From positions 1-51,862 of the forward strand of contig JAFXDB010000242.1 in assembly GCA_017516305.1 (NCBI GenBank): DNA of 51,862 bases. The letters are read 5' to 3'. The position numbers and the translations under genes are program-made. The notes below the pieces were generated by a model. The model did not search any database, had not been told where the DNA came from, and saw only the letters and a program-made list of their open reading frames with translations. Positions 1 to 8,109 of the stretch are shown here, one piece after another (within the stretch, counting starts at the first letter, position 1; every line of letters begins with the position of its first letter). The stretch comes from Clostridia bacterium (GTDB taxonomy: Bacteria > Bacillota > Clostridia > Christensenellales > Aristaeellaceae).

Positions 1-59
1 CGCAGGCGACTGAGGGAGAACGTGCAACTTGCACATTCACACAAACGGAAAGGAATCGC

Positions 60-614
60 TTACTCCGCCACGACCTGCACCATCGCGGCGCGGATCAGGT
101 GGCTGCCCATCAGGTAGCCCTTCTGCAGCACCATGGCGACCGTGCCGGGCTCACCGGCGTCGGCGGGGGCCTGCATGATGGCCTCCTCCACGTTGGGGTC
201 GAACTTCTCACCCACGCGATCAATGGCCGTGACGCCCAGCTTTTCCAGCACGGCGATCATCTGCTTGTGGGTCATTTCCAGGCCCGTACGCAGGGCGTCG
301 CCCTCGTTGGCAGGGGCAGCCAGGGCCCTTTCCAGGTTATCCAACACCGGCAGCATCGCCTTCACGACGCTGCGCTGACCCTCCGCCATCGCGTCGGTGC
401 GGACGGACTCGTTGCGGCGGCGGAAGTTATCGAAGTCCGCCTGGGTGCGCTGGGCCAGGGCCAGGTACTCATCGGCCTTGGCGGCTGCGGCCTGCAGGGC
501 GGGCACGTCGATGACCTCCGCCTCGACGACCTCCTCCTGCACAACCTCCTCTGCAGGGATCTCCTGCGGGTTCATTTCCTGTTCGTTCATTCGGCTCTTT
601 CTGCCTTTCCTCAT
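60..614 (-). CDS. grpE: GrpE nucleotide exchange factor
   Basis: GrpE co-chaperone, 184 aa, which releases ADP from DnaK in the cytoplasmic Hsp70 cycle. The N-terminal 40 residues are acidic and low in complexity (EEVVQEEVVEAEV), then a long helix (about 45-100) and the C-terminal beta domain with GEKFDPNVEEAI and GYLMGSHLIRAAMVQV, which match the GrpE signature region. The start at 614 has GAGGAAAG five bases upstream; an internal ATG at 590 is an alternative with a poorer ribosome site. It lies 60 bp behind hrcA, so it is probably part of the CIRCE-controlled hrcA-grpE-dnaK operon, with dnaK expected off the left edge. Family call is secure. Confidence 0.95.
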   Translation of the reverse strand: MRKGRKSRMNEQEMNPQEIPAEEVVQEEVVEAEVIDVPALQAAAAKADEYLALAQRTQADFDNFRRRNESVRTDAMAEGQRSVVKAMLPVLDNLERALAAPANEGDALRTGLEMTHKQMIAVLEKLGVTAIDRVGEKFDPNVEEAIMQAPADAGEPGTVAMVLQKGYLMGSHLIRAAMVQVVAE

Positions 615-674
615 TGTTCTTTCCTCGGTTCATGGCCGCTCCACCCGGTTCAACGGATTTTCAGCAGCGTTTTC

Positions 675-1724
675 TCAGCCTTCCAGCCTGGGAACTCCGT
701 CATCCTCCGATGTGCTGAGCAGCTGAGAGAGCTGCCTGCCCATCATGCTCACCGCCGCCAGCACCTCGCTGTACTGCATGCGCGTGGGGCCGATGACGCC
801 GATGGTCCCCTGCTGACCGTTTCCGGCCGTGTAGGTCATGGTGACGATGGAGCAGTCCTCCATCTCCGGCACGCCCGTTTCCGGCCCGATGCGGACAGTG
901 AAGCTCATCTCGCCGTTCTGGCCGATGATGTCCGCCAGGCGGTCGCGTGTCTCCATCAGGTTCAGGAAGGAGCGGGCCTTCTCCATGTCGGAGTACTCGG
1001 GGTAGCTGAGCATGTTCGCCGTGCCGCCGATGGCCACATGGGGACGGATGTCCTCCCCTCGCTGCTGCATCACGTCGCCGATGCCCTCGATGAGCTCGGC
1101 CTGCGCACGCATGCGCTCCATCAGCAGCGGGATGCGTTCCACTGCCTCCGTCAGCGTGCTGCCGCTGAGCTCCGCCGTCAGGCTCCGGCTGATGGAATAC
1201 AGCGCATCGCTGTCCAGCTCCTCGCTGACGCGGATCACCGCATCCTTCACCACGCCTGCATCGGTCACGATGACCACCAGCGCGGCATTGTCGGAAACGG
1301 ACACCAGCTGGATATTGCGGATGCGCGGCTGTGACCCGGTGGGAGGCAGCACCACGGCGGTGTACCTCGTCAGGCTGGACAGCACCTGGGCCGCGTGATC
1401 GATCACGTCCTCCATCTGCCTTGTACGCCCGGCAAAATGGGCGCGTACCAGATGCTCATCCTCCTGGGAGAGGCGGCCGGTCTCCAGCAGCTGGTCAACA
1501 TACAGCCGGTATGCCTTGGCCGACGGCACGCGTCCGGCAGACACATGGGGCTGATCGAGGTATCCCAGCTCCTCCAGGTCACTCATTTCATTGCGGATTG
1601 TTGCGGAGGACAGGCTCATGCCGTATTTCTTGGAGATCGTGCGCGAACCCACCGGCACGGCGGTCAGGATGTAGTCATCAATGATGGCCTGCAGAATGCG
1701 GAATTTCCGCTCGTCCATCGCCAT
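675..1724 (-). CDS. hrcA: Heat-inducible transcription repressor HrcA
   Basis: HrcA, 349 aa, the repressor of class I heat-shock genes, which binds CIRCE. The N-terminal winged helix (about 3-70) is visible, with SRTISKKYGMSLSSATIRNE and GYLDQPHVSAGRVPSAKAYR, followed by the GAF-like regulatory domain. The start at 1724 (ATG GCG ATG GAC GAG) was chosen because AAAGGAGGCG lies just upstream; the frame stays open to 1793, but that would place the start inside the CIRCE element. First gene of an operon with grpE. A consensus promoter and a perfect CIRCE lie directly upstream, so autoregulation is expected from family knowledge. Confidence 0.95.
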   Translation of the reverse strand: MAMDERKFRILQAIIDDYILTAVPVGSRTISKKYGMSLSSATIRNEMSDLEELGYLDQPHVSAGRVPSAKAYRLYVDQLLETGRLSQEDEHLVRAHFAGRTRQMEDVIDHAAQVLSSLTRYTAVVLPPTGSQPRIRNIQLVSVSDNAALVVIVTDAGVVKDAVIRVSEELDSDALYSISRSLTAELSGSTLTEAVERIPLLMERMRAQAELIEGIGDVMQQRGEDIRPHVAIGGTANMLSYPEYSDMEKARSFLNLMETRDRLADIIGQNGEMSFTVRIGPETGVPEMEDCSIVTMTYTAGNGQQGTIGVIGPTRMQYSEVLAAVSMMGRQLSQLLSTSEDDGVPRLEG

Positions 1725-1786
1725 GCCTTCGCCTCCTTTTTTGACATTTGTGATTGCTGGCAAGATAGCGACCACTTTTGTCATTG

Positions 1787-1813
1787 TTAGCACTCATTCA
1801 AGGTGAGTGCTAA
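1787..1813. promoter_or_regulatory. CIRCE operator (HrcA binding site)
   Basis: Perfect inverted repeat TTAGCACTC-N9-GAGTGCTAA, identical to the CIRCE consensus. It sits between the hrcA promoter and the hrcA start, as in many Bacillota and related phyla. Confidence 0.97.
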
Positions 1814-1824
1814 TCACAGCTCCT

Positions 1825-1853
1825 AATATACCCCCGTCTGCCCTCTTTGTCAA
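1825..1853 (-). promoter_or_regulatory. Promoter of hrcA-grpE
   Basis: On the minus strand TTGACA, a 17-base spacer, then TATATT, directly upstream of CIRCE. The GC-rich spacer begins an inverted repeat (CCCCCGTC at 1831-1838, GACGGGGG at 1860-1867) of unknown meaning. Confidence 0.85.
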
Positions 1854-1932
1854 GGGGTTGACGGGGGAAATTCACATTTTATTTTCCGTGGCATCCGTTT
1901 TCAGGGTAACCGGCGCCAGGGGAAAGCATGCA

Positions 1933-2841
1933 TCAGTACCCGTTGGAAATGCTCTCCAGGGGATCTGCGCCATAGGTGATGTCCAGACTTCCGGCAGGCA
2001 CAAAGCCCCGCGCCACCTTGCCATTCACCACCGCCTCCACGTAATCCCAGGCGCTGCGGTTGTAGAAGCGTGTCAGATAGGTCACCTGCGTACCGGGGCT
2101 GAGCACGGCAATGGAGGCAGCAACGCCGGCGGGATCGTCCGTCAGCACACACTGCTGGCGAACCGTGGCAGGGTTGCTGGCAAAGTGCAGGCTGGTGTCC
2201 AGTGGGACGCCGCCGCGCACCTTGTTGCCGTTAATGTACCCCACGCGGACGGAGCCATTGTTGGTTTCGTACATGATCAGCAGCCAGTCGCCCTCCCAGC
2301 CTGCAGCGTAGATCGCGCCGTTGGTGGAAACCATCGCCTTGCCGTTGGCGCCGCGCCAGCTGGTGGAATCCGGCGCGGAGTACACATTCAGCTTCTGCCC
2401 CGTGCGCAGACGGACATATTCAAAGCCCTGCAGGGTATCAAAGCCGGTGGAGAAGCTGTCCCAGATGGAGTGACCGTAGTCGTTGCCCTTCCCCTTCTTC
2501 GCGGCGCGCACCTGCTTGATCAGATCCACATTGTACCATTCGACGCTGGAGAGCTTCGGATAGCAGGCCACCTGATTGCGCGGGTCTGCATTGGGCGTGT
2601 ACCAGGGCATAGCCCGGAAGTAATTGTCGTAATCCTGACCGGGCTCGAAATTGTAACCATGCCGGGCAAAGATCTCGTTGAAGGCATAGCCCAGGCTTTC
2701 GTAATCCCAGTAGTCGATCTCCTCCCACGTCAGCTTGCGCGTATCGCTTTCCGGCAGCACATACATGCGATCCGCCAGCGCGGGCGTCATCATCAGCAGG
2801 GCCAGCAGCGCCGCAGCCAGGCCCAACAGCGCTTTTTTCAT
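1933..2841 (-). CDS. Secreted YARHG-domain protein with SH3-like region
   Basis: 302 aa. A signal peptide (MKKALLGLAAALLALLMMTP, cleavage likely after ALA) is followed by a YARHG domain (about 33-90), recognisable from LTWEEIDYWDYESLGYAFNE and the core FARHGYNF. The remaining 200 residues look like two beta-rich SH3-type repeats (LRTGQKLNVYSAPDS; LTDDPAGVAAS). YARHG proteins are extracellular and usually linked to the cell envelope, but their role is not defined. The ATG at 2841 follows AGGAGGCGGAGC, which fixes the start. It has its own promoter and is divergent from trmL. The fold call is good; the function is unknown. Confidence 0.8.
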   Translation of the reverse strand: MKKALLGLAAALLALLMMTPALADRMYVLPESDTRKLTWEEIDYWDYESLGYAFNEIFARHGYNFEPGQDYDNYFRAMPWYTPNADPRNQVACYPKLSSVEWYNVDLIKQVRAAKKGKGNDYGHSIWDSFSTGFDTLQGFEYVRLRTGQKLNVYSAPDSTSWRGANGKAMVSTNGAIYAAGWEGDWLLIMYETNNGSVRVGYINGNKVRGGVPLDTSLHFASNPATVRQQCVLTDDPAGVAASIAVLSPGTQVTYLTRFYNRSAWDYVEAVVNGKVARGFVPAGSLDITYGADPLESISNGY

Positions 2842-2873
2842 GCTCCGCCTCCTGTTCCTTCGGTTCAATATAC

Positions 2874-2902
2874 AGTATATACCAGGCGCCATCGCCTGTC
2901 AA
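2874..2902 (-). promoter_or_regulatory. Promoter of the YARHG-domain gene
   Basis: Minus strand TTGACA-N17-TATACT, 32 bases upstream of the start codon. Confidence 0.75.
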
Positions 2903-2945
2903 CCATATCAACGAACGACAGGCGGAAATCCCTGCCGCTTTTCCC

Positions 2946-2974
2946 TTGCCAAATGCCCCTGCCAATGGTAAAAT
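2946..2974 (+). promoter_or_regulatory. Promoter of trmL
   Basis: TTGCCA, 17-base spacer, TAAAAT; the ribosome site and start follow within 20 bases, so the 5' leader is very short. Confidence 0.7.
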
Positions 2975-2992
2975 ATCGTTGGAGGTGACCCC

Positions 2993-3514
2993 ATGGCCCT
3001 GAATATCGTACTGGTCAACCCGGAAATCCCTCAGAATACCGGCAACATCGCCCGCACCTGCGCCGCCACGGGCAGCGTGCTGCATCTGATTGAGCCGCTG
3101 GGATTTTCCCTGGCGGACAGGTACCTCAAGCGCGCCGGGCTCGATTACTGGCATCTGATGCAGTACCATGTATGGCCTGACGTGGAGACCTTCCTGCGGG
3201 CTCACCCGGAAGCCCGGCTGCATTTTGCCAGCACCAAGGCGCCGCGGGGGCATCACGAAGCTGCCTATCAGGACGGGGATTTCCTTGTCTTCGGCTGCGA
3301 AACCCGCGGTCTGCCCGAGAATCTGCTGGAACGGGTTTATGACCGCTGCGTGCGCATCCCCATGCGCCCGGAGGCGCGGAGCCTGAACCTGTCCAACTCC
3401 GTCGCCATCGTCCTGTACGAAGCCCTGCGCCAGACGGGTTTCCCCGGCCTGTCCGCCGAAGGCGCCCTGACCGGCCGCGACGAACCTGACGCCCCCTGGC
3501 TGGATTACGTCTGA
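2993..3514 (+). CDS. trmL: tRNA (cytidine(34)-2'-O)-methyltransferase TrmL
   Basis: 173 aa, the usual size for TrmL, the SPOUT methyltransferase that uses SAM to 2'-O-methylate the wobble base of tRNA-Leu isoacceptors. Motifs in order: N-terminal NPEIPQNTGNIARTC, the middle FGCETRGLPE loop, and C-terminal RSLNLSNSVAIVLYEALRQ, which forms the SAM-binding trefoil knot. GGAGGTGACCCC precedes the ATG. It is first in a tight plus-strand run with the small membrane protein, the uracil-DNA glycosylase and the GNAT gene. Close to certain at family level. Confidence 0.95.
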   Translation: MALNIVLVNPEIPQNTGNIARTCAATGSVLHLIEPLGFSLADRYLKRAGLDYWHLMQYHVWPDVETFLRAHPEARLHFASTKAPRGHHEAAYQDGDFLVFGCETRGLPENLLERVYDRCVRIPMRPEARSLNLSNSVAIVLYEALRQTGFPGLSAEGALTGRDEPDAPWLDYV

Positions 3515-3579
3515 CCCAGAGCAGGCTTTTCTCCGACATGTACGTTATATGGATGAAGAAATTCTCCGGAGGCGACCTC

Positions 3580-4086
3580 ATGACCTATTTTGATCACCAA
3601 CATCCGCAGCAGCCCTATCAGCCGACCTTCCGGCATACTCCCGCGCCCCTGTCCCAGCCCGATGAGGCTGCAGCCCCTGCCTACCCCGTGGATGCGGACG
3701 GCGACCGCATCTACACCGAGGAGGACTACGGCGTTCCCGCCGACGGCGACGCCTTTCTCCCTGACGAGGAGGACAATGCCGTCCTTTGCGCTGCTGACCC
3801 CTTCACTGTCCAGGCAGGCTACGGTTATCAGGGCAGCTACGAAACCACCGCTCCCGAAGAGGACTGGGATGCGGCGGAACTCCCGGACGAGGAGCTGCTC
3901 ACCGAGGAGGAACAGGCCGAGCTGCGCCGCAGCAACTGGCGGCTGGCCGCCGGTCTGGCAGACTTTGCCGGCATCATCGTCGGTACCGCCGCCATTCTCG
4001 TCCTCGTTGCCCTGCTCATCAGCCTGATCAACTGGCTCATCAACGACGTCAGCCAGACCTTCACCCTCATGCAGATGCCGTTTTGA
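3580..4086 (+). CDS. Acidic protein with one C-terminal membrane segment, unknown function
   Basis: 168 aa, family not recognised. The first 125 residues are hydrophilic and strongly acidic (EEDYGVPADGDAF, LPDEEDNAV, LTEEEQAELRR), with a proline- and glutamine-rich start (HQHPQQPYQP). A single hydrophobic stretch follows (about 130-158, GIIVGTAAILVLVALLISL). This suggests a tail-anchored cytoplasmic protein. The ATG at 3580 was chosen for CGGAGGCGACCTC upstream; an in-frame ATG at 3538 has no ribosome site. The UDG gene starts 42 bases after its end, so co-transcription with trmL and udg is likely. Confidence 0.6.
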   Translation: MTYFDHQHPQQPYQPTFRHTPAPLSQPDEAAAPAYPVDADGDRIYTEEDYGVPADGDAFLPDEEDNAVLCAADPFTVQAGYGYQGSYETTAPEEDWDAAELPDEELLTEEEQAELRRSNWRLAAGLADFAGIIVGTAAILVLVALLISLINWLINDVSQTFTLMQMPF

Positions 4087-4127
4087 CCGAAAGCACCGTC
4101 TGCCCAGCCGCACAAGGAGGTACCGCC

Positions 4128-4718
4128 ATGCCGGAGATTTCCTGGACGCTCTTTGAGGAGCAGGTTTCTGCCTGCGCGCTGTGTCCCCTTCATCAGGGCA
4201 TCCGCAACAAGGTGCCCGGCCAGGGGGATCGGAATGCGCCGCTGATGCTCATCGGCGAGGGCCCCGGCCAGGTGGAGGACGAGGAGGGCCTGGCCTTCGT
4301 CGGCCCCGCAGGGCAGCTGCTGACCCGGATGCTGGCTGCCATTTCCCTGCCCCGCGACCGGGTGTACATCTGCAACATCGTCAAGTGCCGCCCGCCGAAC
4401 AACCGCGTCCCCACCGAGGAGGAGGCCGCCGCCTGCCGCCTCCACCTGCGCAATCAGTTTTCCCTCGTCCGCCCGGAGGTCATTGTCCTGCTGGGCTCCA
4501 CCGCCGCCAGGAACATCCTCGGCCCGGACATCCGCATCACCCGCGACCGCGGCAAATGGTTCGAACGCAAGGGCGTCCTGTTCCTGCCCACCTACCACCC
4601 CAGCGCCCTGCTGCGCGACCCGGCCAAGAAGCGCGAGGCCTGGGAGGACATGCAGCGCCTGCGGGACAAGCTGATCGAACTGAATCTGTACGCCGATATC
4701 TACGGAGGCAGCCCATGA
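4128..4718 (+). CDS. Family 4 uracil-DNA glycosylase (4Fe-4S)
   Basis: 196 aa. It removes uracil from DNA at the first step of base excision repair. Diagnostic features: cluster cysteines in ACALC (about 12-15), IVKCRPPNN and AACRLHL; the active-site block GEGPGQVEDEEGLAFVGPAG; and the C-terminal HPSALLRD motif. Four well-placed cysteines point to the iron-sulphur families 4/5 and the motif set fits family 4. The start at 4128 follows AAGGAGGTACCGCC. Its stop overlaps the start of the GNAT gene (ATGA), which indicates translational coupling. Confidence 0.9.
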   Translation: MPEISWTLFEEQVSACALCPLHQGIRNKVPGQGDRNAPLMLIGEGPGQVEDEEGLAFVGPAGQLLTRMLAAISLPRDRVYICNIVKCRPPNNRVPTEEEAAACRLHLRNQFSLVRPEVIVLLGSTAARNILGPDIRITRDRGKWFERKGVLFLPTYHPSALLRDPAKKREAWEDMQRLRDKLIELNLYADIYGGSP

Positions 4719-5257
4719 GAGAGATTACCGCCATGAAGCCCGAATACCTGCAGGCTTCCCTCGACCTGGTGGAGCAGGTCTTCACCGAGCATGAGAACGC
4801 CGGGGAGGGCAAGCTCGTCCGCCGCCTGGTGGAGGAGATCCGAAGCAAAAAGTACTATTTGCCCGGGCTGGAGCTGCTGATGCTGGAGGATAGCGCGCCC
4901 GTGGGCTATGCCATGTTCAGCCGCTTCCACATCGGCGGCAGGCACGATGAGCGCCTGCTGCTGCTCTCCCCCGTGGCGGTGCGCACGGACCGCCAGCGCC
5001 AGGGGATCAGCCGCGAGCTGATCGAGTACGGCTTTGTCAAGGCCCGCGAATTGGGCTTCACCGCCGTGCTGGTGGAGGGGAATCCCGCCAATTACCGCGC
5101 CCGCGGCTTCGTCACAAGCGTGGATCACGGCATCGTCGCCGCCCCCAGCGTCCACCTGCCCCACCCGGGCTGCCTGATGGTGAAGGAGCTCACCCCGGGC
5201 GGCCTCTGCGGCATCACGGGCGAGGTGGAATACTCCGTCTATGGGGCCCTCTGCTGA
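4715..5257 (+). CDS. GNAT family N-acetyltransferase
   Basis: 180 aa. GNAT fold with the acetyl-CoA pyrophosphate-binding segment VRTDRQRQGISRELIEYG (residues about 88-105, a QRQGIS variant of Q/RxxGxG/A) and VLVEGNPANYRARGF further on, typical of the YhbS-like branch that contains a GxPxYYxRxGF-type motif. The substrate cannot be told from sequence. The start at 4715 overlaps the upstream stop and has CGGAGGCAGCCC before it; the frame is open much further upstream, but that part is a shadow of the UDG gene. Likely last gene of the trmL operon, followed by a terminator. Confidence 0.85.
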   Translation: MREITAMKPEYLQASLDLVEQVFTEHENAGEGKLVRRLVEEIRSKKYYLPGLELLMLEDSAPVGYAMFSRFHIGGRHDERLLLLSPVAVRTDRQRQGISRELIEYGFVKARELGFTAVLVEGNPANYRARGFVTSVDHGIVAAPSVHLPHPGCLMVKELTPGGLCGITGEVEYSVYGALC

Positions 5258-5274
5258 TACGCATCCTGCTTTAC

Positions 5275-5307
5275 AAGGTCTGTGCCCTGTCCGGCACAGG
5301 CCTTTTC
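5275..5307 (+). terminator. Intrinsic terminator after the GNAT gene
   Basis: Stem built on CTGTGCC and GGCACAG with extra flanking pairs AAGG/CCTT, six-base loop, followed by TTTTC. Confidence 0.8.
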
Positions 5308-5397
5308 GCATCTCCCGGTGCGGCAAAGGGCAGAATTCGGCAATTATTGTCCATCATTTGTCCTGGCGCGGCATATCCAGACCGCAGACGCATGTGC

Positions 5398-5403
5398 TAT
5401 AAT
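5398..5403 (+). promoter_or_regulatory. Extended -10 promoter of the esterase gene
   Basis: TATAAT preceded by TGC, an extended -10 (TGNTATAAT). No good -35 hexamer is seen at 17 bases. The start codon is 50 bases downstream. Confidence 0.6.
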
Positions 5404-5453
5404 GTATACAGACTTTTGTGTTCACACGACAACTGCACATGGAGGTAGATGAG

Positions 5454-6542
5454 ATGAACATGCAGTGGCCCCTGGATACCGCCGTATCCTTCGATCCCTA
5501 TTTCGGCGAACCCGGCCGCGACGGCGATCAGTACTACAAGGTGCTGCCCGATGGCAAGGTATTCTTCCGCATCAAGGCCCCCGGCGCCGCCGAGGTTGCC
5601 ATCGACCAGTTCGGCTACATCACGCCCCTGACCCGCGTTGACGTCAACATGTGGGAGGGCGCGGTGGAAATGGGCGCCGGCTTCAAGTACTTCTTCCTCA
5701 AGGTGGACGGCTGCGATGTGCTGAACCCCTACCTGCCCATCGGCTACGGCTGCTGCCGCCCGATGAATTTCGTGGACGTGCCCGTTCCCGGGGAGGACTG
5801 GAATCAGCTGCGCGACGACGTTCCCCACGGCTCCGTCGCCCGTCATTACTACTTCTCCACCGTTTCCGGCAAGACCGAAAGCTGCCTGGTGTACCTCCCC
5901 GCCGCCTACGATGCGCAGAAGAAGTACCCCGTCCTCTACCTGCAGCACGGCTACGGCGAGAATGAAACCGGCTGGGTCTACCAGGGTCACCTGGCGCGCA
6001 TTGCCGACAATCTCCTGCACGAAGGCCGCATGACGGAGATGATCATCGTCATGGGCTGCGGCATGGTGCAGCCCCGCGACGGCAACGCCCGCGACCTGGG
6101 CCGCCAGCTCTTCCCCCAGGTGCTGCTGACGGACCTCATCCCCTACATTGAGGCGCATTTCCCTGTGCTGACGGACAAGTGGAACCGCGCCATGGCCGGT
6201 CTGAGCATGGGCAGCTACCAGACCAGCATCGTGACCCTGAGCAACCCGGACAAGTTCGGCTACGCGGGCGTGTTCAGCGGCTTCCTGCGCTTCCCCCGTC
6301 CCGACGGCAGCCGCGAAGCCCACCTCGACCTGCTGGAGGACAAGGAGAAGTTCAACGAGAGCTTCCGCGTGTTCTACCGCGCCATGGGCACGGAGGACAA
6401 CTTCTTCCAGTCCTTTGCCAACGATGACGAGATGCTGGAGGGCAAGGGCCTGAACATGGAGCGCCAGCTCTTCCCCGGCGGACACGACTGGAGCGTGTGG
6501 CGCCGCTGCATCTATAACTTCCTGCCGAAGATCTTCAAGTAA
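5454..6542 (+). CDS. Esterase D / CE1-type alpha/beta hydrolase with N-terminal E-set-like domain
   Basis: 362 aa. The N-terminal 110 residues resemble the immunoglobulin-like E-set module that precedes many CE1 (feruloyl/acetyl-xylan) and enterochelin-type esterases. The hydrolase domain follows with YPVLYLQHGYGENETGW (oxyanion region), the nucleophile Ser251 in GLSMGS, a candidate Asp315 in MGTEDN and His344 in GGHDW. No signal peptide, so a cytoplasmic enzyme is likely. The start at 5454 follows TGGAGGTAGATGAG. GH51 and GH31 enzymes elsewhere in the window fit a role in deacylating plant oligosaccharides, but that is inference. It has its own promoter and terminator. Confidence 0.85.
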   Translation: MNMQWPLDTAVSFDPYFGEPGRDGDQYYKVLPDGKVFFRIKAPGAAEVAIDQFGYITPLTRVDVNMWEGAVEMGAGFKYFFLKVDGCDVLNPYLPIGYGCCRPMNFVDVPVPGEDWNQLRDDVPHGSVARHYYFSTVSGKTESCLVYLPAAYDAQKKYPVLYLQHGYGENETGWVYQGHLARIADNLLHEGRMTEMIIVMGCGMVQPRDGNARDLGRQLFPQVLLTDLIPYIEAHFPVLTDKWNRAMAGLSMGSYQTSIVTLSNPDKFGYAGVFSGFLRFPRPDGSREAHLDLLEDKEKFNESFRVFYRAMGTEDNFFQSFANDDEMLEGKGLNMERQLFPGGHDWSVWRRCIYNFLPKIFK

Positions 6543-6550
6543 GTCAATCA

Positions 6551-6603
6551 AAAACAGACGGCTCGTCCTCCCATTGTCCGGGACGGAACGGGCCGTCTGT
6601 TTT
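6551..6603. terminator. Bidirectional terminator between esterase and IMPase-family genes
   Basis: AAAACAGACGGC and GCCGTCTGTTTT form a perfect 12-bp stem, extended inward by CGTCC/GGACG. A/T tails on both sides let it serve the converging genes. Confidence 0.9.
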
Positions 6604-7376
6604 CATTGCTGCCGTTCAATCTCCTGCAGCGCCATTTGCAGCTGGTCGAATATCCGTGCATTTGCCGCCAGATGAGGCATCGCCCGGTCGTAGACCACCT
6701 CGCCGCCCAGAATGCTGCCGCACCTGCCGCCCGCCTCCTCCACGATGAGCGTCGCCGCGCAGTAATCCCAGGGCTGCAGCCGCCATTCAAAGTGGCCGTC
6801 GCTGCGTCCGGCCGCCACGTCGCACAGGTCGATGCAGGCGCTGCCCGTGCGGCGGAAGTCCGCAATCTGCGGCAGGAGCCTGCCCACCGTGCGGCCCGTC
6901 AGCTCGAACAGCTCGCTGTAATAGGGGGCGCTGCCCAGGCCGATGACCGCCTTCTCCATGGGCGTATCGGACACGTGGAGCCGCACGTCGCCGCAATATG
7001 CGCCCCTGCCGCGCTCCGCGTGATACATCTCGTCCCGGTAGGGGTCGTAGATCGCGCCGAAGACGGGCATCTTCCCCTCCACCGCGCCGACAGAGATGGC
7101 CGAGCACCTTCTGCGGCGGAAGAAATTAGTGGTGCCGTCGATGGGGTCGATAATGAAGGTCAGGCCGTCGCCAAGGGTTTGACCCTCCGCCTCCTCCGCA
7201 AAGAAGGCCGCGCCGGGGTACGCCCTCGCCAACTCCTCCAGGAGAAAAGCCTGCACCGCCACGTCCGCCTCGGTCACAAAATCCGCGTGGCCGCCCTTGG
7301 CAAAGACCTGCGGATTCTCAAAATCCAGCATCAGCCGCGCCGCCCGGCGCAGAATGCCGTCAAGTGCCTTGTCCAT
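6603..7376 (-). CDS. Inositol monophosphatase family protein
   Basis: 257 aa, FIG superfamily Mg2+/Li+-dependent phosphatase. Metal-binding motif A is DFVTEADVAVQ plus FFAEEAEG; motif B is IIDPIDGTTNF; the C-terminal motif is WDYCAATLIVEEAGG. All catalytic acidic residues are present. Possible substrates are inositol-1-phosphate, fructose-1,6-bisphosphate, PAP or related sugar phosphates, which sequence alone does not separate. The start at 7376 has TGGAGGGCGACA upstream and overlaps the end of the metallophosphoesterase gene by 17 bases. Last gene of the operon led by uvrB. Confidence 0.9.
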   Translation of the reverse strand: MDKALDGILRRAARLMLDFENPQVFAKGGHADFVTEADVAVQAFLLEELARAYPGAAFFAEEAEGQTLGDGLTFIIDPIDGTTNFFRRRRCSAISVGAVEGKMPVFGAIYDPYRDEMYHAERGRGAYCGDVRLHVSDTPMEKAVIGLGSAPYYSELFELTGRTVGRLLPQIADFRRTGSACIDLCDVAAGRSDGHFEWRLQPWDYCAATLIVEEAGGRCGSILGGEVVYDRAMPHLAANARIFDQLQMALQEIERQQ

Positions 7377-8109
7377 TGTCGCCCTCCAGATGCAGGATGA
7401 TGATCTCGCACCCGCAGCCGATGCGCGGGGCCCAGGTGGCATTGGTCGCGCCCCTGGAAACCAGGAGCCGCCCGCCATGGTAGAAGCCGCTGGTCAGCCG
7501 CGGGAAAAGCCCCTGACCCGGCGCATACACGCCCTGCCTTCCCAGGCGCACCTGCCCGCCGTGGGCATGCCCGGCCAGCGTCAGGTCGATGTCATGATGC
7601 TGCACATGCCGCGCAAAATACTCCGGGTGATGGCACATCAGCAGCCGGAATTTGTCCTTCTCCGCCGCCATGTCCGCCACAAAGGGCGCCGCCTCCTTCG
7701 CATTTTTCCGGGAGGACAGCCCGCCCAGCAGGATGCCGCCGAATTCCACATACCGGTCGTCCAGCACCGTTGCCGCCGTGCGCTGCACCTGCGGCCAGAA
7801 TTCGTCATGGCGCGGGTGCTTCCATTCATGGTTGCCGATGGCGTAGAACACGGGCGCGATGCGCGTGGCCTCCTTCAGGAAGCGCAGACCCCGCTCATAC
7901 CCGCCGGAATGCCGGTCCACCAGGTCACCCGGGAGGAGAATGGCGTCGCTGCCCTGCAAATGGGGCAGCAGATCCTCCCACAGGCCATCATGGAAATCGG
8001 AAACCACCGCCAGCGTCAGCGGCTGACGGATCTTCCGCGATCGCACGGTGATGTGATTCACCTGCCTGGGCAGGGTGAGATTGCGCTTCCGCAGCGCCCC
8101 GGTGATCAT
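7360..8109 (-). CDS. Calcineurin-like metallophosphoesterase
   Basis: 249 aa. The five dimetal-binding blocks are all there: VVSDFHDG (a DxH variant), LPGDLVDR, AIGNHEW, MCHHPEY and LAGHAHGGQV. This pattern matches the YkuE/YaeI-like group of membrane-associated metallophosphoesterases, but no membrane segment is visible here. The natural substrate is unknown. The start overlaps the stop of the upstream membrane-protein gene (ATGA), and its own end overlaps the IMPase-family start, so the three genes are translationally coupled. Confidence 0.88.
   Translation of the reverse strand: MITGALRKRNLTLPRQVNHITVRSRKIRQPLTLAVVSDFHDGLWEDLLPHLQGSDAILLPGDLVDRHSGGYERGLRFLKEATRIAPVFYAIGNHEWKHPRHDEFWPQVQRTAATVLDDRYVEFGGILLGGLSSRKNAKEAAPFVADMAAEKDKFRLLMCHHPEYFARHVQHHDIDLTLAGHAHGGQVRLGRQGVYAPGQGLFPRLTSGFYHGGRLLVSRGATNATWAPRIGCGCEIIILHLEGDNGQGT

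Noticed and set aside
22-34. Palindrome GTGCAA-C-TTGCAC near the left edge
   Set aside because: Arms leave no loop for an RNA hairpin, there is no T-tract, and too little flank is visible to call an operator.
1-59. Start of dnaK downstream of grpE
   Set aside because: An open frame from an ATG at 36 runs off the edge, but its residues do not match DnaK and there is no ribosome site; dnaK is only expected, not seen.
99-1334. Long plus-strand frame opposite grpE/hrcA
   Set aside because: Antisense shadow of GC-rich coding DNA: His/Arg/Leu-rich, no ribosome site, no recognisable domain.
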